A stretch of 64,000 nt of DNA, taken from the NCBI GenBank assembly GCA_949825045.1, contig OX463829.1, forward strand, positions 2,666,001 through 2,730,000, written 5' to 3'. The position numbers and the translations under genes were made by a program. Within the stretch, counting starts at the first letter, position 1. Each line of letters starts with the position of its first letter. This DNA is from Argyresthia goedartella. Its lineage: Eukaryota > Arthropoda > Insecta > Lepidoptera > Argyresthiidae. Under the pieces are notes generated by a model that saw only the letters and a list, made by a program, of their open reading frames with translations, had not been told where the DNA came from and ran no database searches. Positions 7,579 through 18,231 of this stretch are shown piece after piece.

Positions 7579-10499
7579 TTCATAAGACAACAGAGGACCC
7601 AGGCTCTGGCAACATATGTTCTAGTATATTAGAAAACCCTAAGAATAAAGGAAGCTCACATGCTAAGTATATAAGCCTGGTTCATCAGAATATTCAATGT
7701 ATTAGAGGCAAAGATCTACAAATAGAGTTATTTTTAAATTGTAATAAAATTGACATTTTGTGCATAACAGAGCACTGGTTAACTATTAATGAAATTATGT
7801 TTAGCTTTAAAGATCACCAGGTTGGTAGTTCGTTCACCAGACTTAATTCAATACATGGTGGGGCATTAATCATACTAAACAATCATATGAAATTCAAGGA
7901 ACGTAAGGACATTGTTTCCTTATCTGTTGAACGAACTATAGAACTTGCAGCTGTGGAAATAGAACAGTTCATCGTTATATGTGTCTATAGGCCACCCTTG
8001 AGCGACTTTGAAATGTTCGAGAAAATAAGGGAATCCGTCCTAACTATTTCATCACACAGTACGAAACGATTAATTATATGTGGTGACTTTAATGTTAATC
8101 TGTTAGAAAGAACTACTCTCAGCGTTAGATTGATAAATCTTTTCTCATCATTTAGGCTTAGCCATTTATTTATGGAGCCAACAAGAGTGACTGCTACTAG
8201 TGCTACATGCATTGACAACATTTTTACTGATGTTATTCCAATCAGTAAAAGTGTTATCAGTGAATTGGATTCAGATCATTTAGGTCAATTATTTCAATTT
8301 GATTCTATTAGAGAACCTGTCATTAAAAAGAAAATTTCGTTTGTGCCAATAACTGCTGACCGGTTAGAAAGAATGAGATACTCTTTAGCCCAGGAACTAC
8401 CGTTTTAGGCTGCTGAACAGTCACCTAATATAATGTATAACTTATTCTTTGAAACCTTTATGAAACAGTACAGCGCGATATTCACTTCAAAATCGGTTGT
8501 GGTTAGTGGTTCAAACGACTTTAGTACGTGGGCTACTGCAGAGTTGCATAAACGCAGGCAAGCATTGTATGCATTGTATGAGGAACGACGGTTCAACATG
8601 AGTGACGAATTTAAAGAACAAGTCAAACAGTTCTCCAAACAATTTAAATTAGACTGTCATACAGCTAAACGTAATTTTCTGAGTAGTAAAATTAAGAATA
8701 GTTCCGATGTTATAAAAACGACTTGGAAAATAATTAATGAGGAGGCCGGTCGTAGTAAAAAAGCGAGTCACGATTACGAACTAAAAATCAATGGACAGCT
8801 TACGAGTTCTAGCTTAGAAGTTGCAACTGAATTTGAATCGTTTTTTACTAATGCACCGGCTTCTACGACTAAGTATTTAAATTCGTCACCTTTGTCTGCT
8901 GTTGCAATATTAAAAGATAATGTCTCAGAGTGTGCTTCACACTTGAATTTTAAGCACGTCACAAGTTCAGATGTCGTAAAGGCATTTAAATTGATAAATG
9001 TTAAGAAAACGAATGATCTTTGGGGACTCTCTGTTCACGTCGTTAAATCCCTGATCGAATTAATTGCACCTGACCTAGCGGTCATTTTCAACAATTGTAT
9101 AGACTGCGGTGAATTTCCTGATTTAAAGAAACAAAGTAAGATAATTCCCCTCTTCAAAGCAGGTAGTACTCAAGACCCCACCAATTTCAGACCTATATCA
9201 ATACGACCAACTTTTAGTAAAATTTTTGAGAAATTAATCTTATCACAGCTATTACATCATTTTGAATCAAATAAGCTAATGCATAACAAACAGTTTGGAT
9301 TCACTCGCGGTCGTTCAACAACAGATGCCGGAATTCAGTTCATTGAAAGTATTTTTGATGCCTGGGAAGAGTCACAAGATGCCCTAGGCATTTTTTGTGA
9401 CTTATCTAAGGCTTTTGATTGCGTTTGTCATGAAACATTGATCAGGAAATTACATCATTATGGAGTTAGAGACACGTCATTGAATTTGTTAAAATCTTAT
9501 CTGAACGGAAGAATACAAAGGGTAGACGTAAACGGAGAACGATCACCAGGATCATTGGTTTCTTTGGGCGTGCCACAGGGCTCAATATTGGGACCCTTCC
9601 TATTCCTCATCTATATAAACGACTTACCCTATCTAGGAAGGGACTGTCATGATATGGTACTGTTTGCTGATGACACCTCACTTATTTTTAAAACAAAGCG
9701 AAACCAACACGCTACTGATGATCACGTGAACAATACCATATCAAGAGTGGTAAATTGGTTTAATGTTAATAATTTGCTATTAAATGAGAAAAAGACTAAA
9801 TGTGTTAAGTTTCTTACTACTAACGTTAAAAATAATCAGACATGTATAACAATTAAAAATGAGGAATTGGAATTGGTAACCAGCACAGTGTTTCTAGGTA
9901 TAACGTTGGATTCCAAACTCCAATGGGGTCCACATATTGATAAGCTATCGGACAGACTGAGCTCTGCAGCTTTTGCATGCAGGAAAATCCGTCACTTGAC
10001 AGATTTAAAAACAGCCAGATTAGTTTATTTTAGTTATTTTCATAGTATTATGTCCTACGGTATTCTGCTCTGGGGCAGTGCTGCTGACATAAATACTATT
10101 TTTGTGCTGCAGAAGCGGGCTGTTCGTGCGATTTATAAAATGAATAATAGAGATTCTCTTAGAAATAAGTTTAAAGAAGTAAATATATTGACAGTCCATA
10201 GTCAATATATTTACGAGAATATTATGTATGTCCATTAGAACATTGTTAACTTTCGAAGAAACTGTGATATACATAACTTTAATACTAGAAACAAGGACAA
10301 ACTTGCAGTGCCCACTACTCGGCTCCATAAAATAAAAAACTCGTTCAAGGGTAATTGTGTAAGATTTTACAATAAACTCCCAAGCACTTTGACAGATCTA
10401 TCAATTAATAAGTTCAAGAAATACATCAAGCAAAGGCTTATTTCTAAAGCTTACTACAGTATTAAAGAGTACATAGACGATAAAAATGCTTGGGACTGA
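7572..10499 (+). pseudogene. LINE-B ORF2: endonuclease plus reverse transcriptase, two TAG stops
   Basis: One frame spans about 975 codons. The endonuclease begins YISLVHQNIQCIRGK and has ILCITEHW (block II Glu), LIICGDFNVNLLE (catalytic Asp/Asn) and ELDSDHLGQ (Ser-Asp-His). The RT has NFRPISIRPTFSKIFEK, FCDLSKAFDCV (first Asp), GVPQGSILGPFLFLIYIND and VLFADDTSLIF (Asp-Asp). A C-terminal domain of about 200 residues with LQKRAVRAIYK follows. TAG codons at 8406-8408 (between endonuclease and RT) and 10236-10238 break the frame without shifting it. There is no usable ATG before the endonuclease; the first in-frame ATG (near 7797) would delete it. This points to translation from ORF1 by frameshifting or another non-AUG route. 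Confidence 0.85.
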
Positions 10500-10515
10500 A
10501 TTGTTCTAATTAATT

Positions 10516-10720
10516 GTGAGCATCCTCACTGCCAGAGTTTCTTTTACTGGACACTTGGAGGCCCTTTACACCTCCAAAGATTAATTTAATTATACAACTC
10601 TTGACTGTGGGGACCATTTACATCTCCTATCATCATTGTATTATTCACTAAAGAGACTATACATCTCTGTTATTTATATTTTAATTATTTTATTATGACA
10701 TTTGAGACTCTTTACATCTC
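10516..10720 (+). repeat. Serial 3' UTR hairpins of LINE-B
   Basis: Four short stem-loops share a loop ending TTTACA or ATACA. Their arms are 10555-10561/10571-10577 (7 bp, loop CCCTTTACA), 10609-10613/10623-10627 (one G-U, loop CCATTTACA), 10652-10656/10664-10668 (loop CTATACA) and 10704-10707/10717-10720 (loop CTCTTTACA). A fifth, GTGAG/CTCAC at 10516-10529, has a different loop. Tandem hairpins with a conserved loop suggest an RNA recognition element for the element's RT. Confidence 0.6.
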
Positions 10721-10870
10721 TCAGAAACAATAATTAAGTAATTTTTTTTCTGATAATATGATACAAATAATAATACCAAATGTTCTGTAAAAAATGAAAT
10801 GAAATGACATGTGAAAGTGCCCTTGTGGCCTATTTACAGAATAAACGTTTTGAGTTTTGAGTTTTTTTTT

Positions 10871-11791
10871 GAACATTTTTTTGACAAGAAGTGCATAATA
10901 AGTGGAGACTTCAATATAGATATATTGACGGAAAGTAACCAAAAAAAAGAATTTTTAAACTTGCTGGAAAGCTATGGTTTTAGGTATTTGATTTGTTCAG
11001 CTACATATTTTGAGGAAGGATATGAGTCATGTCTAGATAATTTCCTAACGAATATACCTGAATATAATATTTTGCATAACACTGTGGATCAAAACAATAT
11101 AGGAGATGGGCATGCAGGAGTATTTTGTATTGTACAACTAGAAAATCCAATAGCAGCAGTAAAAAAGGAACAACATATAATTGTACAGCGTAGGGTTTTT
11201 AATGAAAGAAATAACATGATGTTCAGAAATAACATTTTAAAACAAGACTGGACAAATATGGGTATAAATATTTTTCTGAAAAGATTTCAAGAAGCGTTTA
11301 AAAATAGTTTTAAAATAGTCAGTCAGCAAATAAAACAGCAAGAATTTGAAAAACTTAAATGGGTCACTAAAGGAATTAGGGTTTCTAGTCAAATGAAACG
11401 TGTTCTATTGCCGTTAAAAGGAGTGAAGGATGCAGATTATAACCATACTTACACTAAAAATTACTTACAAATATACAGAAGAGTATTGAGGAATGCTAGA
11501 AAAATTGCCATTCGAGATGAAATAGGAAAAGCTAGAAATTCTACCAAAGCTATTTGGAAAGTTATAAACAAACACAGAAACAAACTTAAAAATTTTAAAG
11601 TAGATTCTATTCAGCTGAAAGTTAATGACATCACATTACAAAAACCAAGTGAGGTGGTTGAACATTTCTCTTGTGAATTTTACAAAAAGGGCTCCACATC
11701 AGATAGGAATGACATAGCAATACACTTACTAGAAACTAGTACGGACAGAGTACAATGCAGCATAATGTGTGAGTTAACAACTTCGATCTAA
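10871..11791 (+). pseudogene. LINE-A endonuclease C-terminal part and linker
   Basis: The ORF resumes within the EEP domain: CIISGDFNIDI carries the catalytic Asp-Phe-Asn block, then ESCLDNFLTN, and GDGHAGVFC stands where most relatives have Ser-Asp-His. A basic linker with KARNSTKAIWKVINKHRNKL follows, as in related LINEs ahead of the RT. A TAA ends it at 11789-11791, but the same frame continues into the RT region, so this is a nonsense mutation. Confidence 0.75.
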
Positions 11792-12332
11792 ATCGCAAAA
11801 ATTGTAAAAAATATGGAACCAAAAAAGTCATGTGGCCATGATGGTATACCAATAACTGTCATACAAAAAAACATAGACATCCTAGCTGTCCTTCTGACTT
11901 AATTTTTTAATAGCTGTCTTAATGAGAGTGTATTCCCTGAGCAACTTGAGCTGGCAAAAGTTGTACCAACATTCAAGAATGGGTCAAAAACTGATCCTAG
12001 TAAATATAGACCAATTTCTCTTTTGCCAATACTTTCAAAAGTTTTTGAAAAAATCATTAAAATTAGACTTTTAAGACACCTTCAGCAGAATCAAGTGATA
12101 AGTGAGAGACAATTTGGTTACCAGATGAACATTAGCACCACAGATGCAGTGGAAACACTCATAGATGATGTTGTTTCTAAACTTGATGTTAAAATGAAGG
12201 TTCTAGGCATATTTTTGGATATCAGTTCTGCTTTTGATTTGGTTGACCATACTATTCTAATAAGAAAACTAGAACATTATGGCATCCGTGGTGAGTTTCT
12301 GGAGCTACTAAGATCATATTTAAAACACAGTT
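11792..12332 (+). pseudogene. LINE-A reverse transcriptase, blocks before the catalytic core
   Basis: The same frame as upstream gives KSCGHDGIP, a second TAA at 11900-11902, then [45 protein letters not shown] and LLRSYLKHS. These are RT blocks 0-4, including the first catalytic Asp (FLDISSAFD). After 12332 the sequence departs abruptly from RT, so the GVPQGS and FADD blocks are absent. Confidence 0.75.
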
Positions 12333-12440
12333 CGATTCAAAATCGATACTCGATCGATGGTTTCGGAACGACCATTTTGAATTTGACGTTGCTGCCAACC
12401 TAGCAGTTTTTTGACAACTGACAGACGAAAGCCCTCGCAA
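12333..12440. other. Foreign or rearranged ~108-bp segment replacing the LINE-A RT core
   Basis: Between LLRSYLKHS and ILFKTTAAN the expected 100 or so codons with the catalytic Asp-Asp are gone, replaced by about 108 bp. The replacement contains the palindrome-rich stretch ATCGATACTCGATCGAT and no recognisable coding. Its origin was not found in the window. Confidence 0.5.
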
Positions 12441-13138
12441 TACTGTTTAAAACAACAGCGGCTAATAATGATAGGGTTGATCTGAAAATGCTTGGAGAGG
12501 GTATTGATTTGACAGACACAGTAAAATTCTTGGGCGTTCAAATAGATGCTAACTTAAACTGGAAAGCTGAACTGCAAGCCATCGAAAGTACTCTAAGCTC
12601 AGCTTGTTATGCGTTGCGAAGTCTACGAGATGAACTAAAAATTTACAATTTAAAAGCAGTATATTATGCCCTGGTAGAGTCAAAACTGAGATTCAGTATA
12701 AAGTTTTGGGGAAATAGTTACGATTATAATGTCAAAAAAGCGTTCATCCTCCAAAAGAGAGCCATAAGAGTAATGGTACGAATACCACAGGTTATATCGT
12801 GTCGTGAATTTTTTATCAAATTAGGTATCCTCACAGTTCCTAGTCTGTTCATATTAATTCAGTCTGTAGATTTACTTAAGCGATTAAACAAAGTAGAGTC
12901 TGAGGAAGAACGGGAAAGACGATTGAACACAAGAAGGAAACACCTAGAGAGTTTCACTGTACCAAGACTGAATGTAGTTCAACACTCATCTAGGTATCAG
13001 GCGATAAAAATTTATAATATGTTACCAATAGAATTTAGACAAATTACGAGCCCCAATATACTTAAAAATAGGCTTAAAACATTCCTTTTGAACAAGTGTT
13101 ACTACAGGGTTGATGAGTTTTTTGAGGACAAAAGTTGA
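12441..13138 (+). pseudogene. LINE-A ORF2 C-terminal domain
   Basis: The frame picks up at the thumb (TVKFLGVQIDANLNWKAE) and runs through the post-RT domain (SKLRFSIKFWGNS, FILQKRAIRVM, LGILTVPSLFIL) to a natural stop after DEFFEDKS. These blocks match LINE-B (FLGITLDSKLQWGPH, LQKRAVRAIYK), showing the two LINEs are distant relatives. It cannot be active without the missing core. Confidence 0.75.
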
Positions 13139-13392
13139 CTGAATTGATATTATTTATTGTTTTTATTGTTGACAAATTTATTCTTATATTAGGTTTTATT
13201 TTACAATTTTGACATTATATAAGTAATTAATTTGATAAATGTATTTGTTGACATTTTTAATTTTTATAGTAAAATGTATATTGTATTGTTTTAATTGCAT
13301 GATTTGTTAATTAATTATTTTATGTTTTAGTCTGTAAGCAATTTCAAATACAATTTTATATTGTTCATGAATAAATAAACTGAAACTGAAAC
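13139..13392 (+). other. LINE-A 3' UTR and tail
   Basis: AT-rich 250 bp without ORFs follow the stop. They end with ATGAATAAATAAAC and the repeated tail ACTGAAACTGAAAC. A short repeated tail instead of poly(A) is common in CR1/Jockey-like elements. Confidence 0.6.
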
Positions 13393-13396
13393 ACAT

Positions 13397-14380
13397 GCTG
13401 TTTGCATTCGTAAAATTAATTAATTTATTTATTGTTATTCGATAACTTATCCGATATTTTATTACTTATTCTGCTATTCGGAGCGCAGTAGAATCCACCA
13501 AAAAAGAGAAATCTAACATCCGTCCAGCCCATCTTGAGTTATAAGTGGTGTAACTAACACGACTTTGTTTTATATATTTAGATAAACATATTTATATTAT
13601 TATTTGCTCTCAATGTCTCCGGTAGTATGTTATATATTCTGGTGATATTAACAAATTTTTCCTTAAGGGATTAAATATGGCCAGAAATGCATCTTTAGCT
13701 TCAATTCTAGGCTAAACTAGACAACATAAAAATGTAGGATAAATATATGTTATAAAAGGTCTATTAGAGATAAGAATGGACTTTTAAAATTACCGGATAT
13801 CTGTAATATTTAATACTTAAAAATATTTTTCGCAATGCATTATTATTCAACTAAATGAACAAGCGCTCGGAGACGAAATCAGTTTCCTTTAAGAAACTTA
13901 CACGCAAAAATAGGTAAAATAAAGGGAAAATTTTTGGTTGTTTTATTTTATTTTTAATGTTATTATTACAGGAGTTTAGTAATATTTTCTATAATTTTCT
14001 CGGTCTCGGAGCTCGGGCTGCCCCGCGGGGCTCTGCGCGGGAGCATGCGTCAGTCTGCTTCGACGCGATGCGACGGGTATTTGTTTTCTTTGTCTAATTC
14101 TCAATGCTATTGGCCTATGTTCAGCCCTTAATTGTCCTCCCCCCCCGCCTTTTTAAGCCATATATTTTTCTATAGTTTTACTGCTTTATTAATTAACATT
14201 ATTTTTTTTTCATTTTAAAATTTAGGATCACTAGTTTAGGTGATGACGGGGGAAGGTCTATTTTTCTGAAATAACTTTTTATCTAAGTACACAAGATACT
14301 CGCAAAAAGTCCTTTCATTGGACATTTCACACGATGCAGTTCGAAACACTTTTATTTTTATTTTCTGATTTGTCCTGCAA
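13397..14380. other. Unassigned AT-rich spacer with a GC-rich patch
   Basis: No gene is supported. 13490-13600 resembles dispersed insect repeat sequence (CATCCGTCCAGCCCATCTTG). A short GC-rich block lies at 14005-14075 within otherwise AT-rich DNA. Nothing else is recognised. Confidence 0.4.
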
Positions 14381-14384
14381 TTGT

Positions 14385-14556
14385 TATCTTATGTACATTA
14401 TACGGTCGTGCCAACGGTGCTGGAGAATATCGTGAGGAAACTTCCAATGACCAAAGCTGCAGTGATGGGCTAGCCCTCTGTCACGCAATTTATTAACTGA
14501 CTAAACGTGGGCACATTTGTGCCTCTGCCACCCCATGGGACACGGTGTGACGCTAG
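14385..14556 (+). mobile_element. SINE-A, body and tail only
   Basis: The segment matches the body and 3' part of the full SINE-A copies in the window (CAGTGATGGGCTAGCCC, GCACATTTGTGCCTCTGCCA, GTGTGACGCT). The tRNA-like head is missing, so it is a 5'-truncated copy. Confidence 0.7.
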
Positions 14557-14587
14557 AAATATGCCTTTTTTATCACATTTAATAATA

Positions 14588-14951
14588 TTTATGTATACAC
14601 GTATCATAAACCCTCTTTAATGCGTACAAAAACCGCACGTTACGATCAGCATAATGTTAAACCACTTGGTAAAAACTCATTTCTTATGTCCATAATGTGT
14701 AATTTTTCTACATATTATGACATTCAAATTTCGAACGCCGACGCCCGCCTGCATGCCGCCCCTAGTTTGTTTGTGAAGTTGGTACGGACATTTAAATTTC
14801 TAACGCCGACGCCCGCCCGCGTGCCGCCCCTAGTTTGTCTGTGAAGTTGGTACTACAGAACAATCTAAACAACTGCAGAGCCACAATGTCGGTCAAACAT
14901 GCGGTTCCTGAACACATCAAAGAGAGCTTATGATATGTGTGTAGATAAACT
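14588..14951 (+). mobile_element. MITE-E, ~364-bp non-autonomous element, intact copy
   Basis: Imperfect inverted ends flank it: TTTATGTATACACGTATCAT at the left, with the reverse complement TTATGATATGTGTGTAGATA near 14928-14947. The whole unit recurs inverted at 26793-29788, where LINE-G splits it. It contains two direct copies of a ~68-bp GC-rich unit (14722-14789, 14790-14853). No ORF is present. Confidence 0.6.
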
Positions 14952-15146
14952 AGTGTATGTAACTGTACATAATTAGGCATTATGTAGCAGTCACATAAAC
15001 CACTATTTTATACCTGAAATCATAAAATGCTTCTCTTTTGCACGTTTTTATTTTATTTTGTATTGATTCAGCGAAATTTTCGATATTAATGTGATGATGG
15101 CATTCAACTTGTAGACCTCGCCCGTGGGCTCGCACGTGGCTCATGA

Positions 15147-15212
15147 AGCCTATTCAAAGTAAAAGTCAAAGTCAAAGTATTATTACTGTAGATATTTACA
15201 TATACTTAGCAA
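15147..15212 (-). mobile_element. LINE-G 3'-tail fragment
   Basis: The reverse complement matches the LINE-G terminus (ACGTTTGCTAAGTATATGTA, then ATCTACAGTAATA), with a short TTTGAC-type tail at the low-coordinate side. It is an extreme 5' truncation. Confidence 0.65.
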
Positions 15213-16097
15213 ACGTCAATATCTTCTTCTATCTTCTTGGCATTCATCCTATCTTCATCTGCGAATTCCGACTAGGAATAAAGTTATTGTAAACCCTCAA
15301 AATACATAGGTCTGTGCTAACTCTGAATAAAAATTGACAAATTTTCTCAATTCGGCGGGACCATTAATTGCCATCGGCTTTAGGCTATAGTCAAACAGAC
15401 AGAACTGTTTTGACCACCTCCGACTTGCGTTGCTTTGAAAAAGTATTTCTTTTAAAAAACAAACATAAGGTCATGCCATTTCCCATTAGTAGTGGCTAAA
15501 ACGTAAAGCCAGTTATTCTATTATCCATTTTGCGAAACATGGGGCTAGCCCATCGGTGCAGCTTTGGAAAATGTTTGCCATCATCATTAGATCGTCTGTA
15601 AAATGAAGCTACTTAAGACGCTGGAATCGTTGAATTTGCTCCTAAAGGAGACAAATCCCGAAAAAATATATGTTATGAAGACATCCCTTTAATTTTTATG
15701 TTTGAAAATATCATGTCAATGGGAACTTCTGAAAATAAATATATATATATTTGTTTGTTAAGATAGATGGGCGATAATGCCTGCCTATGCCACCCCGGAT
15801 GGGAAAGGGCGTGACGCTATGTTTTGTTATGTGTTACGTTTTAAAACATTTTGATTACCTTTTTTTTGATGTAATAACCATATCAATATTCCTTTTAGAT
15901 CCCAAGGAGTAACATGTACTTATATAAAAACACATATTTTTTTCTAATGTAGTAATCTAGTCATTAACATAATGTTTTCAAACAGGATTGAACAATGAAT
16001 TGAAGAAAAGGCATGTCTACAAGATATGTCTTTTCTGGATTTAGAAAGAGGCTCTTATAGGAGGAATAAAGCTTTAAAGATGGCAATACCCAGCTTG
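15213..16097. other. Intergenic sequence with two SINE-A scraps
   Basis: A minus-strand SINE-A body piece lies at about 15519-15613 (GGGGCTAGCCCATCGG) and a plus-strand 3' piece at 15775-15830 (GGGCGTGACGCTATG). The remainder is unrecognised, with no supported gene. Confidence 0.5.
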
Positions 16098-16195
16098 AAG
16101 AATTAATTGTCTCTTTTGGTACATGGTGATCACCGGGACTCAACCCCGCATTTTCCGCGTGAGAGGCAAGCGTTATACCACTAGACCATGTTCGG
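16098..16195 (-). mobile_element. SINE-A tRNA-like head
   Basis: The reverse strand reads TGGTCTAGTGGTATAACGC (A-box-like) and GGGGTTGAGTCCC (degenerate B box), with pairable ends ACATGGT/ACCATGT. It continues into GTACC plus an AT stretch, as the full SINE-A copies do after their heads. A Glu-tRNA pseudogene is the alternative, but the continuation favours the SINE. Confidence 0.65.
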
Positions 16196-16681
16196 TTTTT
16201 TTCTCACTTTTATATTTAAACCCCAAAAAAATCCTGTCTCTGCAGCAATGCTTTCCTCACTAGCGAATCATTACTCTTCCGAGTCCAAATTTGTTTACGG
16301 ATTATAAAATCCTTTAAACAAATTGGGCTGGATTAAAACCCGGACGCTTACCGCTTTTTTCTGGAAGTGACATAATTCAGCGAAAATACTCGGGTGTTTA
16401 TTCTCAGATTAAATTACCAGATTATTAAAATCCTCATTCTTCTTCTGTTTAATAGTACTAACTCCCCAGGCTGCAAAAAACAGTCATATAAAATTCCCTT
16501 AACTTATTATAATACCAAAGAAATTTCATCACCGCAAAAAAATCTGATCAGTTAAATAAATGCCTCTGCAATTATTTATCAAGTAAAATCTTTACTTACC
16601 TTACTAGTGATAAATAGTTGAACGCTTCTAAGAAATATGCAGTTATGCAAAAACTTCAGCGACCTGGGATAAATAAAGCAG

Positions 16682-17469
16682 GTTTATTGTGCGTATGTTA
16701 GGAGTATCTTGGAATATGCATCATGTATTTGGTCCCGTATTGAGCGTATTCAATCCAAATGTTTTAAACACCTGGACCATAGATCCCATATCCAGCGTCG
16801 CTCGTACGAGGATTCCTGTCGGCATCATCACCTCGCCAATCTTGAAGATCGCAGAGTATTATTGGATATGATGGTGCTCCAGGATATCCTATCTGGTCGT
16901 CTCCATTCTCCTACGATGCTATCCGAATTTTATTTCTGTGTTCCAAAACATCCTACTCGCAATACATCTGATAGGCTATTCTCCATCCCTCTCGCTCACA
17001 CCAACTATGCCCGAAATTCTACCATGGTTCGATTTGCCTCTGAATTCAATAAAAAAAATAACGCTTTAGATCCGTTTTCAACCTCTAAAGCCAAGTTCCG
17101 TCAGGATATCATGAATGTCTTGATAGATGATGAGGGAAACAAGTGATTTAACAAAAAAACATACTCACATACACCTTCACAACACAGCTATAATCCTCAC
17201 ATTGCACTTTATCATGTATATATTTATATTACATACTTCATTCATTAATGTACTTATTATTCTTATTTTTACTCACTTTTAATTCTATAAGTAGGTCACT
17301 TTTCTTTCTTGGGTTAGTGTCTTTATTCTTATTGCTTAGTTTTTCTTCTACTTTTTTCTGTATCTTCTGTGGATTTTTATAACTGGCTTTATTCTTGTGT
17401 TATTTAATATTGTAACTTATCTAAATGATTTGCTGTTGATGTTCCAAATATAATAAAATAAAATAAAAT
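16682..17469 (+). mobile_element. LINE-D, 5'-truncated 3' fragment
   Basis: An ORF2 tail is followed by an AT-rich 3' UTR and a tail of AATAA repeats (17450-17469). The truncation falls in the post-RT domain. Target duplications were not resolved. Confidence 0.7.
16685..17146 (+). pseudogene. LINE-D ORF2 C-terminus
   Basis: The frame reads YCAYVRSILEYASCIWS, then RIERIQSKCFKHL, a middle helical part (LEDRRVLLDMMVLQDILSG) and LAHTNYARNSTMVRFA. This is the C-terminal domain found after the RT of Jockey/CR1-like LINEs. Compared with LINE-C, several residues are missing between CIWS and RIERIQ. There are no catalytic residues. It ends naturally at 17146. Confidence 0.7.
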
Positions 17470-17487
17470 ATGAATTTATCTACTTAC

Positions 17488-17527
17488 TAACTTACTATAG
17501 TTACTTATAAGTAACTATAGTAAGTTA
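17488..17527. repeat. Perfect 40-bp palindrome without spacer
   Basis: The 20-bp halves 17488-17507 and 17508-17527 are exact reverse complements. The half reads TAACTTACTATAGTTACTTA. It lies just past the LINE-D tail and could extrude as a cruciform. Confidence 0.8.
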
Positions 17528-17867
17528 ACTTAATATATAAAAAAATAGCAAACGACATTTATGTTTTAGTCCGTCGCTTCCGTTCACCACATTCGTCCAG
17601 TGTGGACCGGCTTCATAACACAGTGTTGTTAGTGCGTAAAAACCAATTTATACCATTTAAGTTTTGAGAAAAAAATGTGTACTACGTCGTTGTTTTTATA
17701 AATTATTGTCTTGGTTATGTTATAAAATAATTTTATCTTTGTAATAGATATGGTTTTTAATGAAACGAGTCCTTTATTTACGGTTAAAAATATACTACTG
17801 AGTACAATTGTATATTTTACAATGGTACCAAAGCCTCATTTTTTTTCGGCAGCTAATGAAAAAAACC
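17528..17867. other. Unassigned spacer
   Basis: AT-rich sequence with no supported ORF or repeat match inside the window. Confidence 0.4.
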
Positions 17868-18165
17868 GTCAAGTGCAAGTCGGATTCGCGCACGAAGGGT
17901 TCAGTACCACCGTACAATGGTAGGGATGGTGTGGAGTGAATAATATGGGTTTAACACAGCAAAATTTTGTTACAAAGTTATTGGTGCGGCTACTTTCACA
18001 CTCCATTTACCTAACCAGAAATACATCATCTGTGAAAATCTCATCTGTCTAACTATCACGGTTCATGAGATACAGCCTGGTGACAGACGGACGGACGCAC
18101 AGACGGACTGCGGAGGCTTAGTAATAGGGTCCCGTTTGACAATCTTCGGGTACGGAACCCTTAAT
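17868..18165 (+). mobile_element. Dispersed lepidopteran-type repeat with inverted ends
   Basis: It begins AGTCGGATTCGCGCACGAAG and carries GGGTTCAGTACC near the left and GGTACGGAACCC near the right, an inverted pair with one mismatch. The 'GACAGACGGACGGACGCACA' tract lies inside. I recall this sequence type as very common in moth and butterfly genomes; the superfamily is not known to me. Confidence 0.6.
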
Positions 18166-18231
18166 ACAGATTTCAGAAGATACTGATTGTAAAATGGAAA
18201 ACTTCGTGAGATACCTTGCTTACTGTATAGT

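Larger units (their letters stand above)
5632..10870 (+). mobile_element. LINE-B, full-length non-LTR retrotransposon (~5.2 kb)
   Basis: The insertion into the LINE-A endonuclease is bounded by GAAC on both sides (5628-5631, 10871-10874), a minimal target duplication. It has a 5' UTR (5632-6021), ORF1, a 19-nt ORF overlap, ORF2 (endonuclease and RT), a 3' UTR with serial hairpins and a TTTTGAG-repeat tail after AATAAA (about 10842-10870). It appears complete. Only two TAG codons interrupt ORF2, so it is the most intact LINE in the window. Confidence 0.88.
4809..13392 (+). mobile_element. LINE-A, degenerate non-LTR retrotransposon split by LINE-B
   Basis: Two halves (about 4809-5631 and 10871-13392) belong to one Jockey/CR1-like LINE. 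The endonuclease is cut within one domain: the left half ends ...MERLELLLE and the right half resumes HFFDKKCIISGDFNIDI. The 3' end has a UTR with AATAAATAAA and an ACTGAA-repeat tail at 13370-13392. The 5' boundary is unclear and no ORF1 of usual length is present. The copy is inactive because of a G-run frameshift, two TAA stops and a replaced catalytic core. Confidence 0.8.

Noticed and set aside
16120..16195. Functional tRNA-Glu gene on the minus strand
   Set aside because: The acceptor ends pair, but the B box is degenerate, the anticodon stem is weak, and the sequence continues as in SINE-A copies.
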